Shown here: positions 32,288 to 42,754 of the stretch, piece after piece | How the letters are laid out: every line of letters begins with the position of its first letter | How positions within the stretch are numbered: the stretch's first letter is position 1 | Made by a program: the position numbers and the translations under genes | The notes under the pieces: model-generated | What the model was told of the DNA's origin: nothing | Databases searched by the model: none | What the model saw: only the letters and a program-made list of their open reading frames with translations | NCBI RefSeq assembly: GCF_041956535.1 | Contig: NW_027192212.1 | Span: 508,426 to 552,332 of the forward strand | Direction of reading: 5' to 3' | From: Calcarisporiella thermophila CBS 279.70 | Lineage: Eukaryota; Calcarisporiellomycota | Length of the DNA stretch: 43,907 bases

Positions 32288-33397
32288 ATGCCAACACGCT
32301 TCCGCCCTTGCATTGATCTTCATCAGAATCAGGTCAAACAAATTATTGGTGGAACTCTTAGTGAGTCCGATGCTACACTCAAAACCAACTTCATATCGCC
32401 ACATCCACCGGCTTACTTTGCGGAGCTGTACAGGAGAAATGAATTGAATGGAGCACACGTAATTATGCTAGGTGGGGGGAATGAGAGCGGCGCACGAGAA
32501 GCGTTGAGTGCTTGGCCTGGTAGTGATTCAACACTCAAGTTTGGCTGAATACAACTAACTATGGATCCGATGTAGGAGGACTGCAAGTCGGAGGTGGCAT
32601 TACTCTAGAAAACGCGAAGAAATGGCTCGATGCTGGTGCCGAAAAAGTAAGCCCTACTCTAGCAACAAAGACCCTGTTTTTTGTCCTAACCTTTCTATTT
32701 TTGTTGTGGAGTTTAGTTGATTGTTACGAGTTTTCTGTTTCCAGATGCAAAATTTTCACTTGAAAGATTAAGGGCAATTTCGCAGCTAGTTGGAAAAGAT
32801 AAGTTGGTGGTGGACTTGAGTTGTCGCAAACGGGATGACAAATGGATTGTTGCCATGAACAAATGGCAGACTTTGACGGATATGCAAGTGAATAAAGGTT
32901 TGGATTACTTTCGTTACTTAATTGTGGAACTCTTACTGATAACTTCTCACCCATATGTTCAGCATCTCTTGACATGTTATCAGAATATTGCAGGTATTGA
33001 TCGTGTAATCATTTTATAGTCCAACTTGCACTAACTAGTACTTTAGTGAATTTTTAATACATGCCGCTGATGTTGAAGGCCTGTGCCAGGGAATTGATCG
33101 GGAGCTTGTTCAGAGTAAAGATTGAAAGAATTCTCCTTTTGGTTCTCCGTATTAAATGGAATTTTTCAACCTCTAGGACTGGGGGAATGGGCCACCATCC
33201 CAGTCACCTATGCGGGTGGTGCCAATGCGATCGAAGATCTGGCCCTTGTCGACAAGCTTTCTGGAGGAAAAGTCGATTTGACTTTTGGAAGCGCTCTTGA
33301 TATTTTCGGTGGTACAAGTGTCAAGTTTGATGATTGTTTGGCATGGAATAAGAAGGGGTCGACAACGGATCGAGCACAAGCATTCCATCAAAAATAG
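32288..33397 (+). CDS. HIS6: ProFAR isomerase (histidine biosynthesis)
   Basis: Six exons (32288-32519, 32576-32646, 32717-32897, 32963-32993, 33047-33114, 33177-33397) give 267 aa, close to the yeast enzyme. HIS6 catalyses the Amadori rearrangement of ProFAR to PRFAR, the fourth step of histidine synthesis, in the cytosol. The (beta-alpha)8 barrel starts [22 protein letters not shown], split here as [10 protein letters not shown] and [12 protein letters not shown], with the catalytic Asp at residue 10. Later landmarks are QVGGGIT (phosphate loop), [42 protein letters not shown] and [13 protein letters not shown]. Exon 4 is only 31 nt and is required to join NK to SEFLIHAAD. The donor after exon 3 is GTTTGG. 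Confidence 0.95.
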
Positions 33398-33540
33398 AAC
33401 TTTTGCATCCAATTGCAAATCCGCGTATCTCTTTGCTTTATCACCTCATTTGAGGGAGACTATTGTCAATTTCAACCGAGGACATTTTCATGGAATTTGT
33501 TTTAAAATAAAATCAAAATTTATTTCTATATTAACACAGT
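33398..33540. terminator. Convergent 3' ends of HIS6 and UTP18
   Basis: Only 143 bp lie between two stop codons facing each other. An AATAAA string (about 33507-33512, within AAAATAAAATC) may serve the plus-strand gene. The transcripts probably overlap. Confidence 0.4.
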
Positions 33541-35460
33541 TCATGCAGATGGATAATGTCTCAATCGATAAAGCAACACCCGTCCTTTATCATTGCCAAT
33601 TCCTAGGTATCCACTGTTGGGTGAAAACTCGAAACAATTCACATAGGAGAGCGGGGTGCCGCTTGTTGGCCAATTTGAAAAGACTGTAAGTGACGGCAGG
33701 TGTACGAGGCGGAACTGGTCCTTCCGAGCTCGCGATGCCATTCCGAGGATCTGGCCATCATGATTGAATTTCAGATCGTGGATACGTGTTGTCAGATTCA
33801 TAATGGATTTGAGGGCTTTTGGATGCGAGGAGCCGAGACTGTTTTTGTCGTATACGTTCACTATACCCGATTTTGACCTAGTAATTGAGAGAGTTAAATA
33901 TAAAAATATTTAGGGAGGGGCATTTCTCAAGGAAAGATACCCAATGGCCAAATTCCGGTCGTTGCGACTTAATGCTAAACACGAAGGCCGATAACCGCCC
34001 ATATCCCACCAACGCTGCTCGCACTTCATTGTCTTCAAATCCCATCGATACACCTCCGCCTCCTGCGACACGCTATAGAGTTCCTCTCCATCAGATCTCC
34101 AGTCTAGCCCGCTTAGGGCAGCATTCATTTTCAGATTCCCGATCCACTGCTTGGTTCGCTGACATGCCAACACCACCGTGCCGTCTCGTCCATAGAAAGC
34201 AATATATCGCCCGCAAGGAGAGAGACTGAAGCGCTCAAGCGACTTTTCTTCTCGCCCATAGAGTCCATGTGAACGTTCAACTCGACCGGCTTCGACATCA
34301 AAAATATAGAAGTATTTTCGACGGCCTGTCGCAATGATTTCGGTGCCAGAGGGAGTGAAGGCTGCCTTATGAATAGGCATATCCTTGAAATATACTGATT
34401 GAATCTTGGGATTAATTTTGCCGTCAATCTAAATCCCCCATAAAAAAATAAAGCAGATGGTTAGGATATTCCCTTTCCTTGCGTATAAGTATCATCAACT
34501 AGAGGGTCTATATTCACCTGGAAGAGTCGTAGAGTTTTATCCAAACCTGAGGTCATTAGCACCTGTCCACTCGGATGGAAGGACAAGGAAGTCACCACAG
34601 ATTGTGAGTATGCCATCTGGTTGGCATTCTTCATGCGGGTTACTTCAATTTCACCAGCAGGAAGAGTCTTGGGTTTCCGCTTGCTCAACAATCCGTGGGA
34701 TTGCTGGAAAAGTCGCACGTCCTCATCCTCTGCAGTCTCCTCGTCGCCTGAATGCTCCCGTTCTTCATCTGAATAATCGGAATTCTCGTCATTTTGCTGT
34801 TTCTTTCGTGAGAGAACAGCCCAGTTAGGCACAGGATATATTTTTGAGAATTGATGCCGTAGGCGCTGTTCATATTCGAGGCCCGAGATAACGTCCTCTT
34901 CTTCGTTTTCACGCAGCTTCCGCAATTTCTTGTCACTTGCAATGGATATCCGTAGATTTTCGTCATCGGAGTCGTGCCATGCAGGTTTACGTCCAAAGAG
35001 ATCAAGGACTGGTTTTTTGCGAGGTGGCTCATCATCGTCTTCTGCTTCAGAATCACCATATTCATCATCATTTTCTTCGTCCTCTTCGGGCTCACTCTCC
35101 CCTGATCCCGATTTGTCTTCTTCTCTGCCTTGACTGGCAATTGAAGAATCACCGCCGCCACCGGTGTCAACATAGAAAAGCTAGAAGCCATGCCAAAGAT
35201 GAGAACGTCAATTAATAATAAACAAACATGATGATATATACACTCACATTATCATCTTCTACTGTTTCCTCTTCGCTCCCTTCTGATTCCTCTTCGATAT
35301 TATTAGCATCCTCGATTTCTCGCCCCGTTTGTTCCCACACGCGCTCTATTACTTCATCGTTGTCTCCACCAAAAACCAAGGCCTCTAGCTCGAGCTCAGT
35401 ATGATCTTTTGGTTTGAAGGAGACTGTATCCTCTTCATTGCGTGTTCGTTTTCTCGACAT
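33541..35460 (-). CDS. UTP18: U3 small nucleolar RNP protein 18 (WD40)
   Basis: Four exons (35248-35460, 34518-35180, 33941-34428, 33541-33877) give 566 aa. Utp18 belongs to the UTPB module of the small-subunit processome and helps process 18S pre-rRNA in the nucleolus. The N-terminal 190 residues are highly acidic with a basic start (MSRKRTRNEED). The conserved linker KPAWHDSDDENLRI and LRHQFSKIYPVPNWA come before the repeats. The WD40 propeller spans about 260-566, with blades around VVTSLSFHPSGQVLMTSGLD, IHKAAFTPSGTEIIATG, FSLSPCGRYIAFYG and VNCFEFSPNSGYLGIG. The start is the ATG just before the acidic region; an in-frame upstream ATG near 35544 would add a non-conserved stretch. Confidence 0.94.
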
Positions 35461-36026
35461 TATCGAGACAGTATGAATTGAAAGGATTAGACTATAGCAA
35501 TTTGAATTTAGAAGAGTAAACAAGCAAATCGGTTTAGCAGTCACTTATTTGTATATCTTAATAGAGTCCGAGTATTCCAAACTATCTTCAAATTCTGACG
35601 AGACACACAGTAATAAAGCATACCAAAGTAGAGCTCAACTTAGGTATAAATCTAAATAATATGCCCTAATGATCGGATCTATTATTATTTTGAAGAAATT
35701 GCAATACTTGCTTGAGCAATAGAACCAAATTCAACTGAAATATTTAGTGTGGAATTAGATAAGTGTATTGATTGTCCACTGACTCCAACAAACTGGTTGC
35801 CTCATAAAGCAACAATATTAATGAAGTTTTTAAGGTCGGTTGTTGAAATAAGACCACCTAAATGTATTAAGGCCCTAAGCCGTGTCTGTTTATAAGCTAT
35901 TTCGTTGTAGATTAATTGGAAAATGAGATAAACCACCATAGGGGTAAGAGCACCTTTGCAAGATCTTCAAAAATATTAAGTGTATTTTATTTCTTCTTAC
36001 ATGCAATAAATTACTAATCCAGAGTT
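35461..36026. other. Intergenic region between UTP18 and uL6m
   Basis: AT-rich spacer between two tandem minus-strand genes; it holds the UTP18 promoter and the uL6m 3' flank. No gene is seen. Confidence 0.5.
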
Positions 36027-36704
36027 TTACTTCTTCTTCCCTTCTTTCTTCTTAATCGTCTCGTCGCCAACAAATATACCCTTCTGGTTATAGGGCTCCG
36101 GTGGCCGCCACCTCCGAATGCGAGCAGCAAACTCTTTCACCTGCTGCAAGTCTACCCCTTGCAGTACAATTCTATTGGGTTGTGGTACTGTACAGGTGAC
36201 TCCCTCCGGCACGGGTAGCTCGATAGGATGGGCATATCCAAGTTTTAAGGAAATTTTGTTAGCACCTTCCATAGTAGCACGGTATCCGACACCGACGAGA
36301 CGAAGAGCGACACGATGACCCTGCGTGACGCCTACTACAGAGTTGTGAATAAGGGCACGTGTAGTTCCCCACATGGCGCGCTGTTCCTTGATGGAAGGAT
36401 CTTGAACCCTAACTTGGAGTTTGTTACTTCCGCTCTCTTCCCCGCATTCATCGCCAAAGGCCAGCTGGACGAATGGCTTTATGGGGACGGTGTGTTTGCC
36501 GAGAGGACCTTCAATGTGTAATTGAGTGCAATTCCGCAGGCCCTGAGCTGATGGATTCAAGAGCGGCGTAGGATCATGGAGGATACGAACTTCAGATGGA
36601 TACGAAATTACTCGCCGTCCAATGTGCGATTGTGTGAAGGGAGTTGTGGAGAAGGGACGGGCCGATGTCGGTAGGCGGAAAAATTGCCGTAAATGTAATG
36701 CCAT
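36027..36704 (-). CDS. MRPL6: Mitochondrial large-subunit ribosomal protein uL6m
   Basis: A single exon encodes 225 aa. uL6m binds the sarcin-ricin region of mitochondrial large rRNA. The first 30 residues (MALHLRQFFRLPTSARPFST) are an Arg/Ser-rich presequence. Two L6 repeats follow: residues 60-125 (CTQLHIEGPLGKHTVPIKPF) and 130-210, with VGVGYRATMEG, LKLGYAHPIELPVPEGV, and the C-terminal signature FAARIRRWRPPEPYNQKGI. The end is very lysine-rich (KKKEGKKK). It lacks introns, unlike nearly all neighbours. The gene is divergent from SmG with 180 bp between starts. Confidence 0.95.
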   Translation of the reverse strand: MALHLRQFFRLPTSARPFSTTPFTQSHIGRRVISYPSEVRILHDPTPLLNPSAQGLRNCTQLHIEGPLGKHTVPIKPFVQLAFGDECGEESGSNKLQVRVQDPSIKEQRAMWGTTRALIHNSVVGVTQGHRVALRLVGVGYRATMEGANKISLKLGYAHPIELPVPEGVTCTVPQPNRIVLQGVDLQQVKEFAARIRRWRPPEPYNQKGIFVGDETIKKKEGKKK

Positions 36705-36884
36705 GTGTGATGTATACTTGGAATAGGCCTCCTTCGTACCTCTCTAAATTAAGAGCTTTCGGTGGGCTCGAGAGTAAACAAAATTATAGAGGAGATTCAT
36801 AAGCCACTGGCAAAAGTAACAAAATTTTGGCTTCGCTCACTTTTTTAACCCTTAGATCACATAAAGAACGATTTAAACCACACC
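36705..36884. promoter_or_regulatory. Bidirectional promoter between uL6m and SmG
   Basis: 180 bp separate the divergent start codons. Nothing beyond general AT-richness was recognised. Confidence 0.4.
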
Positions 36885-37266
36885 ATGTCGAAAACATCAA
36901 CCCCCGAATTGAAGAAGTAGGCGATCGCGAATCATGTTTACTCCTTCGATCCACACATATTACGCATACTAACCACTTAATTTTTCACAGATATATGGAT
37001 AAGCGCCTGTTTATCCAACTCAATGGATCGCGAAAAGTAACGGGGGTGCTCCGCGGTTATGACCCCTTCATGAACTTGGTGCTTGATGAATGTGTAGAAG
37101 AGACTTCGGAGGAAAAGCACAATATTGGAATGGTGGTGAGTAGAATTACATGTGTTAGAGATTTGCGGAATAAGGAACATAATCGGTTGATATATTCTAT
37201 CTCTCTCAATATTAGGTTATTCGCGGTAATAGCATCGTTATCATGGAGGCATTAGAGAGAATATAA
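36885..37266 (+). CDS. SNRPG: Small nuclear ribonucleoprotein G (SmG)
   Basis: Three exons (36885-36916, 36991-37135, 37216-37266) give 75 aa. SmG is one of seven Sm proteins that ring the U1, U2, U4 and U5 snRNAs. The Sm1 motif spans [20 protein letters not shown] and the following FMNLVLDEC; the Sm2 motif is [13 protein letters not shown] near the C-terminus, with the RNA-contacting RGNS. The ring-contact start KYMDKRLFI crosses the first intron. Length and motifs match SmG rather than other Sm or LSm members. Confidence 0.95.
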
Positions 37267-37625
37267 TATGATCCGCTCTTTTATTAACATACTTTCTTCT
37301 TTTATCCTTTTCTTCTCCTTGTTTTTGTGCAAATAATAATGGAAACATTTTCTCCGCATATTGGCCTTGCTCCCATGAACCGTAAAAATTGACATGATTG
37401 TTAGGATTTCCAGGAATCCTATTCCAATTTTTTTTTTTCATTTTGCCAACACGCTTGAAGCAACTACTTGGCACTATGCTGGTTAGAACGAATTCTCCAA
37501 ATATTCAGAATAGTTGACTATAATGAAAAGAGTTGAATTGGATAGCCAAGCCACATGACCTATTTTTGCGGGGACTACGTCCATTGTTCGGATCCCCCCT
37601 CCATCTTAGAGCAACATACACAACC
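37267..37625. other. Intergenic region between SmG and BET1
   Basis: SmG 3' flank and BET1 promoter. Nothing else was seen. Confidence 0.5.
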
Positions 37626-38286
37626 ATGTCCCGATCAGTAAGGTAGGCTAATACCAGATCGACTTTTTAAATGCTTTTATGCTGAGGGGCCTAAATTTTA
37701 TAACAGGCAGTCTCATTACAATCAAAATCTCAATCATCGCACTGCCCTTTTTGGAGAATCATCAACATCGGATCTAGGTGGCCGTCTTTCTCCTGCACCG
37801 CCATCAGGAGGCCGATATTCCCCCGCTCGACATGAAAGCCGTATTAATGACCGAGAACTTGACACATTGGAGAGTCAGAATGAAGAAAGAATCAAAGGGC
37901 TGCATGATAAAGTCAGCACACTTAAAAGTGTAGGTTAATGAAGGTTGGAAATGAGTCTCCATGTAGATGTACTAATAGATTAATGCCTATAATTTAGCTT
38001 ACTAGTTTGATAGGTGAAGAGATACGTGAGAGCAATAAGTTTCTTGATACGATGGTAATTTCCGTGATTATGTTTATTTCACCACTAGAGTAGCAGCACC
38101 TTTCCCTAATCTTCTTCATTCCTGTAATAGGGTGAGCAATTTCAAAATACGGGCACCATATTGAGTAGCACTATGACTCGCTTTAAGCGGATGGCTGCCC
38201 AGCAGAGTGGGTTCACTTTGTGCTATTTAATTCTCTTCCTTGTTTTTTCAATTATGTTCATGTACTATTTCTTCTTCAGGTGGTGA
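37626..38286 (+). CDS. BET1: Bet1-type Qc SNARE of ER-Golgi transport
   Basis: Four exons (37626-37642, 37707-37929, 37998-38054, 38131-38286) give 150 aa. Bet1 pairs with Sed5, Bos1 and Sec22 to fuse ER-derived vesicles with the Golgi. A Ser/Pro/Gly-rich N-terminal region carries TALFGESS. The SNARE motif runs from about residue 58 (LDTLESQNEERIKGLHDKV) to 120, with STLKSLTSLIGEEIRESNKFL. A C-terminal anchor of about 22 hydrophobic residues ends in FFFRW. The zero-layer position, by my alignment to Bet1, is Ser in RESNK; yeast Bet1 also deviates from Gln here. Exon 1 is only 17 nt; the ATG was chosen because it gives the right frame into exon 2. Confidence 0.92.
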
Positions 38287-38499
38287 TGAGGGATGAATCT
38301 TTGTTTCTACTGTTGGATATAATGAGGGCCTTTTTTTTCTTCTTATAACTCCTCGTCAAACTCTCAAACCCTCAAGTACAAATGCTCCAGACGAAGCATC
38401 GCCTGTCTTCGAGAATCCAAGCCACATGAGTGGCAAACACTGGAAAATACAAATACGATTATTCTAGTTTCGTGACCTTCACGAATAAAGCAGAGTAAA

Positions 38500-40530
38500 A
38501 TGTTCAAGAAGCCGCCCTCCACGCTTAAAACCTTTAGCGTTCTCCGGTCATCCGAACAGCGCCGCTTTAGAGACGAACTTTCCAAAATTTACGCTGATCC
38601 TCCGCCTTTGTCAGAACAGTTGAAATCGGCCAAATTTTCAACCTACAATAATACACATGGAATCCTCTATACAACGACAGAAGGACACCCTGTGTGGGCA
38701 CGCATGAGAATAGACGAGAGAGATTATCTTGTTCCTACTGTGTATACACTATGGCAGGCACCAGTAATGTTGCCTCGAATCACAACTTGGCGACCGGTGC
38801 TAGGAAAGATGGAAGGAGGAGCCGATCTAATGATTCCAGGAGTTATTAGAGCAGAGTTGCCAGAGGTGGCTCAAGGGGATATGGTTGCCATCGCAATTAG
38901 GGGGAGCAGGTGATATCAACCTCTCATGTGTATTTGAGGAAATTTACGTGTAAGAATGCTATTAACTTTGGAACCTAATCTTAGATTCCCGATGGGTGTG
39001 GGTATTATGGTTGCATCATCAGTAGACATCCTACGAGGAGTGCGAGGAAAAGCTGTAAAAGTCATTCATGTATATAATGATCATTTGTGGGCTATGGGCG
39101 ACAAGTCGAAGCCGCCAGCGGAAGATCCCGTGGAGGAGAGCGGTGGAGGAGAAGAGTATAGGGAAGAGGAGGAGGGGGATGAGGAAGCTGACGAGGAACT
39201 AGCCGACGTGGAAGATGAGGGCGACAACTCTTCGGCTGCGATTGCGCAGATGCAAGGCGATGAGCCAACGAAGCCCTCCAAAACTACCGAGGAGATTGAC
39301 CGCCTTCTGCGCGAAGCATTTTACCAGGCGCTTCTTTTCAAGCTAACTCCCGAGAACGCCACAGAGCTTCTCCCTATGCCCGCATCCACCCTCTACTCCG
39401 CCTACATCCTGCCCTCTCGCTCGGATCAGGAGGTTGATGTGAAGCGGTCTAGCTATAAGAAGATGGCCAAGTTCTTAAAGGCGATGGATAAGAGCGGAGT
39501 AGTGAAGGTGAAGGAGCAGAGGGGTGAATCCTATTTGATGTCCGTCCACTGGAAACATGCCGAGTAAATCTTTGAATTACTGATAAAGCCGTTTGGCTGC
39601 GTTTGCTAACAAAAAGTATGTTTTCTTTTCTTTGACTCGATTAGCCTGGCGAATTTCACGCCGCATACCACGATTGAAGAACAGGCCACCACGCTGAGCC
39701 TGCCTCAGCACCAGCATGAAACCCACACCACAAAAGATGTGCTCCAACTCGTGGACCTCTATAAGCCCCACGGGTCAGCCGTCACGCTGATATTTGAGGA
39801 CCAGCAAAAAGAAAAGGATGCCCTGTACACGCACGCTGAGGCACGCTTGGTTTTGATGGGGTACGTGCAGAAACACGGATTAGCAGACCCCAAAAACCCA
39901 AGGTAATCCCCTCTGCGCCACTAGCCTATTTTTCTCGATGGATGTTGCTAATCTTGGTGAGGCCCCGATCTGGCGCCCGATAGATTCGTGTGCTTAGATG
40001 CATTGCTGCGCGAGGCACTCTTGAAAAAAGATGAGCTAAAGGGAGAGATTACGATTGATCGCCTGCCACGAGACCAGCTTATCCAAAGGTAACCCCTTGT
40101 CGAGGCTGAAACTGCCTCCTAGCCGTCTCACCAATACCATAACCCTTCTAGATTAGTTGACAAGATGCAGAACTGGCATCGGCTTATCGCGCCCAACAAG
40201 GAGCCCATTACTCGAAAGGGGTCCGCGCGTCCTGTACAAATTGCCGTACGCTTGCGACAGGGGCGCAAAACCGTGACGGAAATACGTGGAGTTGAGACGT
40301 TTGATCTATCCGTTAGCGAGCTCGCAGAGGACTTGAAGAAGATGTGCGCTAGTAGCGTGACGGTTCAGCCGGTGGCCAATGTGAGCCAAAAGGCCGGCGG
40401 GGCTGATAGGGGGGCGATGGAGGTGATGGTCCAGGGTCCTCAAACGAAGGCCGCGGTGGAGTGGTTAAGCGGGCGAGGCGTTCCTAAAAAATACATAGAA
40501 ATCAGCGATGCGAAGTCGAAAAAGAAATGA
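38500..40530 (+). CDS. TMA64: Translation factor eIF2D (ligatin, Tma64)
   Basis: Five exons (38500-38909, 38985-39563, 39645-39902, 39984-40088, 40152-40530) give 576 aa. eIF2D binds the 40S subunit and promotes tRNA release during recycling or GTP-independent tRNA delivery. The N-terminal pre-PUA part starts MFKKPPSTLKTFSVLRSSEQ, and the PUA domain lies about residues 95-175 with PGVIRAELPEVAQGDMVAI and PMGVGIMVASS. A strongly acidic insert follows (about 200-230). The winged-helix segment lies about 250-330 and the SWIB/MDM2-like segment about 385-450 (KQ-rich to LLREALLKKDELKGEI). The SUI1 domain closes the protein: VTEIRGVETFDLSVSELAED to GVPKKYIEI. The order is that of eIF2D, not of the DENR/MCT-1 pair. 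All four introns have the same phase. Confidence 0.94.
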
Positions 40531-41392
40531 TCCAGGATACCGTGAATCTCGGATTCCCTCTCCCTCTGACATCTGATCTTCTCGATATCTCTCGGTGATG
40601 TGCAGGCCATCCCCATCCATAATAAAAACACGGGCTTTTTCCCAAGTATAGAGCACATGCAGAGGGGGATTGCGTGCCCGAATTCGGGGCCAATCTTTTT
40701 TTAGCTTTGTGGTGTTCCTGGATTTCTAAAAAAAAAAAATGCATGTTGAAGCCTAGACAAGAGCTTACACAGAGAGAAACATGATGACACAAAGGAGGCC
40801 CCAATGGCCTGGTGGCCGCAGCAGCTGGCGGGCTGTGCAAAGGAGATCGGGAGCATTGTCGAGCAGGTTTCATCAGACTCTGCACCGCGCAATGATGTAA
40901 AAGCTCATAAAAGCTGTACTCGGAATTGATGGCTTAAAAATAGCTAAGGCTTCGAGACTTAATAAAGCTTATAGCTCCACCCGGCCAATCACCGCGCGCG
41001 AAAACTCAGCCGTTGAGCACAACTTTAATTCTGTGCAGAAGAAAGTCGCCTTCGGGCAATCCGGTTGCGTCTGCCCTTATTTTGCTTTCTCCCTCACCGG
41101 CGGCCGCTCTCCCTCTTCCTCCTCGCTCATCTCTCTCCCCCAATCTCTAGCAAAGCGGCGCTTTTCGCTTTCCCTTTCTCCCTCTCCCTCATAATCTCGC
41201 CTTACGGTCTTTACCCTCTCTCATCTAATCATATATCCTTACGCGTCTTTCTAGTATTCATCCGTCTGGCACGGCTCTAGTAGTTTCCATCATCCCTCTG
41301 ACCAACAATCATCCTCCTAATTCTCCTTGATACCAATCTCCATCTTTAATTCCCTGCCTAATTTACTTAAGCTACCAAAGTAATCCGTTAAA
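40531..41392. promoter_or_regulatory. Long promoter/leader of the His/Lys-rich membrane protein gene
   Basis: It contains CCAAT (40985-40989) and CGCGAAAA (40997-41004), a match to the SBF/SCB and E2F-type consensus. A long C/T-rich leader (about 41090-41390) follows, with ACGCGT (41241-41246), the MluI cell-cycle box. This suggests G1/S or strong regulated expression; it is sequence inference only. Confidence 0.35.
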
Positions 41393-42754
41393 ATGCCTTA
41401 TGTTCCGTGGATCAACCTGAACAAGCGCATCGCATACGATGAGCAGATTCATGAATTCGCGGTCCTGGATGTGGAAGGCGCGCACCCTAAGAAACAGCAT
41501 GGCAAAAAGCATCATCACAAGGCTGAGCACAAGAAGCCACACCACAACGGGAACACGCATCACTCCAAAAAGCCCAGCCACCCCAACAGACACGTGTTTT
41601 CGATTGATGGCGAAGACCATCTCGGATTAGCGATTAAGCCCAAGAATTACGACAAGATAAAGCACGCGAAGAAGCATCCTAAGAAGCACAGCAAGGAGCA
41701 CAAGAAGCAGGCCAAAGGCGATGCACCTGCTGCGGCCAAACCCCCCAAGCAATCCCAGGTCGCGCCGTCTGCAGAGCCCGATTTTGTCGTTGAGAAGGAG
41801 GCGGACTCGAGCGGGCCGGCCCCCGCTGCCCAGGTCACCGAGCAGCAGCAGTCCGTGGTCGTGGCTCCTCCCCCCGCGCCCAGCAATGCCCAAGAGCTCA
41901 CCCCGCAACTCCCGGTGGCTAACCTGGGCTCCCCCCTCAACCCCGCCGTCCCCACCATCTCGTCCGCCCCATTCAGCGACCCCGCCACGCTCCCCACCGC
42001 TCAAGTGCAGTCCACGAGCAACACCGGAGCAATTGCCGGAGGCGTGTGCGCTGCCCTGGTTGTTGCCGGCGTGGCCGCCCTCTTCATCACCAAGAAGCTG
42101 CGCCGCACGTTCGGAGCCCGCGAAAACGAGGAGGACTTCACGCCAAAACAGCAGCCCCCTAAACCCTCGATGGCGAACGAGCGCCCCATGAACAAGAGCT
42201 TCGACATGCCCGCTCTGCGCGAGGTGCAGCCGTGGGACAATGCCTATGTGGACACCTCCATGATGGTGGCCCCGGCGGCCCCCGCCTCGGCTCTGGCCGA
42301 CTTGAGGAAGCAGGCCTACTCGGGCTACTTCGAGCCGGAAACGCGCGCCATCAGCATGTGGGGCAACGCGGCCCAGGAGAAGGAGGAAATCCCACCCCTG
42401 CCCGAGTTCCCGTTCGTGGAGAAGGAGCAGCAGCCCGAGGTGTACACCGTTGCCGTGCCTAAGCCGAGCATCAATGCCCCCGCGCCCCCTCCGCCTGCCC
42501 ACGCCACCACACCCACCCCCTCCGCCCTCCGAAGCCTGAACGGCGACCAGCTCACCCCTCAACTTCCCGAGGTGCGCGCCCCATCCTTTGTGTTCCCGAC
42601 GGAGGTGCTCTACAACACCTACTCCAGCGAAGAGATCGAACCCGAAAAACCCGCCTCCCCCACCCACGTCGAACCCGCACCCACTCCCGTCGTGATCATC
42701 ACGACCACAACAGCTGAGCAGAGTCGCTGGGAAACCGTCAGCCCGTCACATTAA
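41393..42754 (+). CDS. Unknown single-pass membrane protein with His/Lys-rich N-terminus
   Basis: I do not recognise a family. The intronless GC-rich gene encodes 453 aa. Residues 1-30 (MPYVPWINLNKRIAYDEQIH) lack a classical signal peptide. Residues 34-110 are packed with His and Lys (KKHHHKAEHKKPHH, KHAKKHPKKHSKEHKK) and could bind metal or acidic polymers. Residues 115-210 are Pro/Ala/Gln-rich. One membrane helix (about 211-235, TGAIAGGVCAALVVAGVAAL) is followed by the stop-transfer KKLRR, as in fungal Mid2/Skg6-type surface proteins. The probable cytosolic part (236-453) is Pro-rich. The hexamer LTPQLP occurs twice, about residue 167 and near 390. The GC-rich codon use explains a long antisense frame. 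Role at the cell surface is inference. Confidence 0.7.
   Translation: MPYVPWINLNKRIAYDEQIHEFAVLDVEGAHPKKQHGKKHHHKAEHKKPHHNGNTHHSKKPSHPNRHVFSIDGEDHLGLAIKPKNYDKIKHAKKHPKKHSKEHKKQAKGDAPAAAKPPKQSQVAPSAEPDFVVEKEADSSGPAPAAQVTEQQQSVVVAPPPAPSNAQELTPQLPVANLGSPLNPAVPTISSAPFSDPATLPTAQVQSTSNTGAIAGGVCAALVVAGVAALFITKKLRRTFGARENEEDFTPKQQPPKPSMANERPMNKSFDMPALREVQPWDNAYVDTSMMVAPAAPASALADLRKQAYSGYFEPETRAISMWGNAAQEKEEIPPLPEFPFVEKEQQPEVYTVAVPKPSINAPAPPPPAHATTPTPSALRSLNGDQLTPQLPEVRAPSFVFPTEVLYNTYSSEEIEPEKPASPTHVEPAPTPVVIITTTTAEQSRWETVSPSH

Noticed and set aside
41627-42667. 346-codon minus-strand frame, Gly-rich, opposite the His-rich membrane protein gene
   Set aside because: It is a shadow of the GC-rich plus-strand gene; Pro/Ala codons read as Gly-rich on the other strand. 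It has no recognisable domain.
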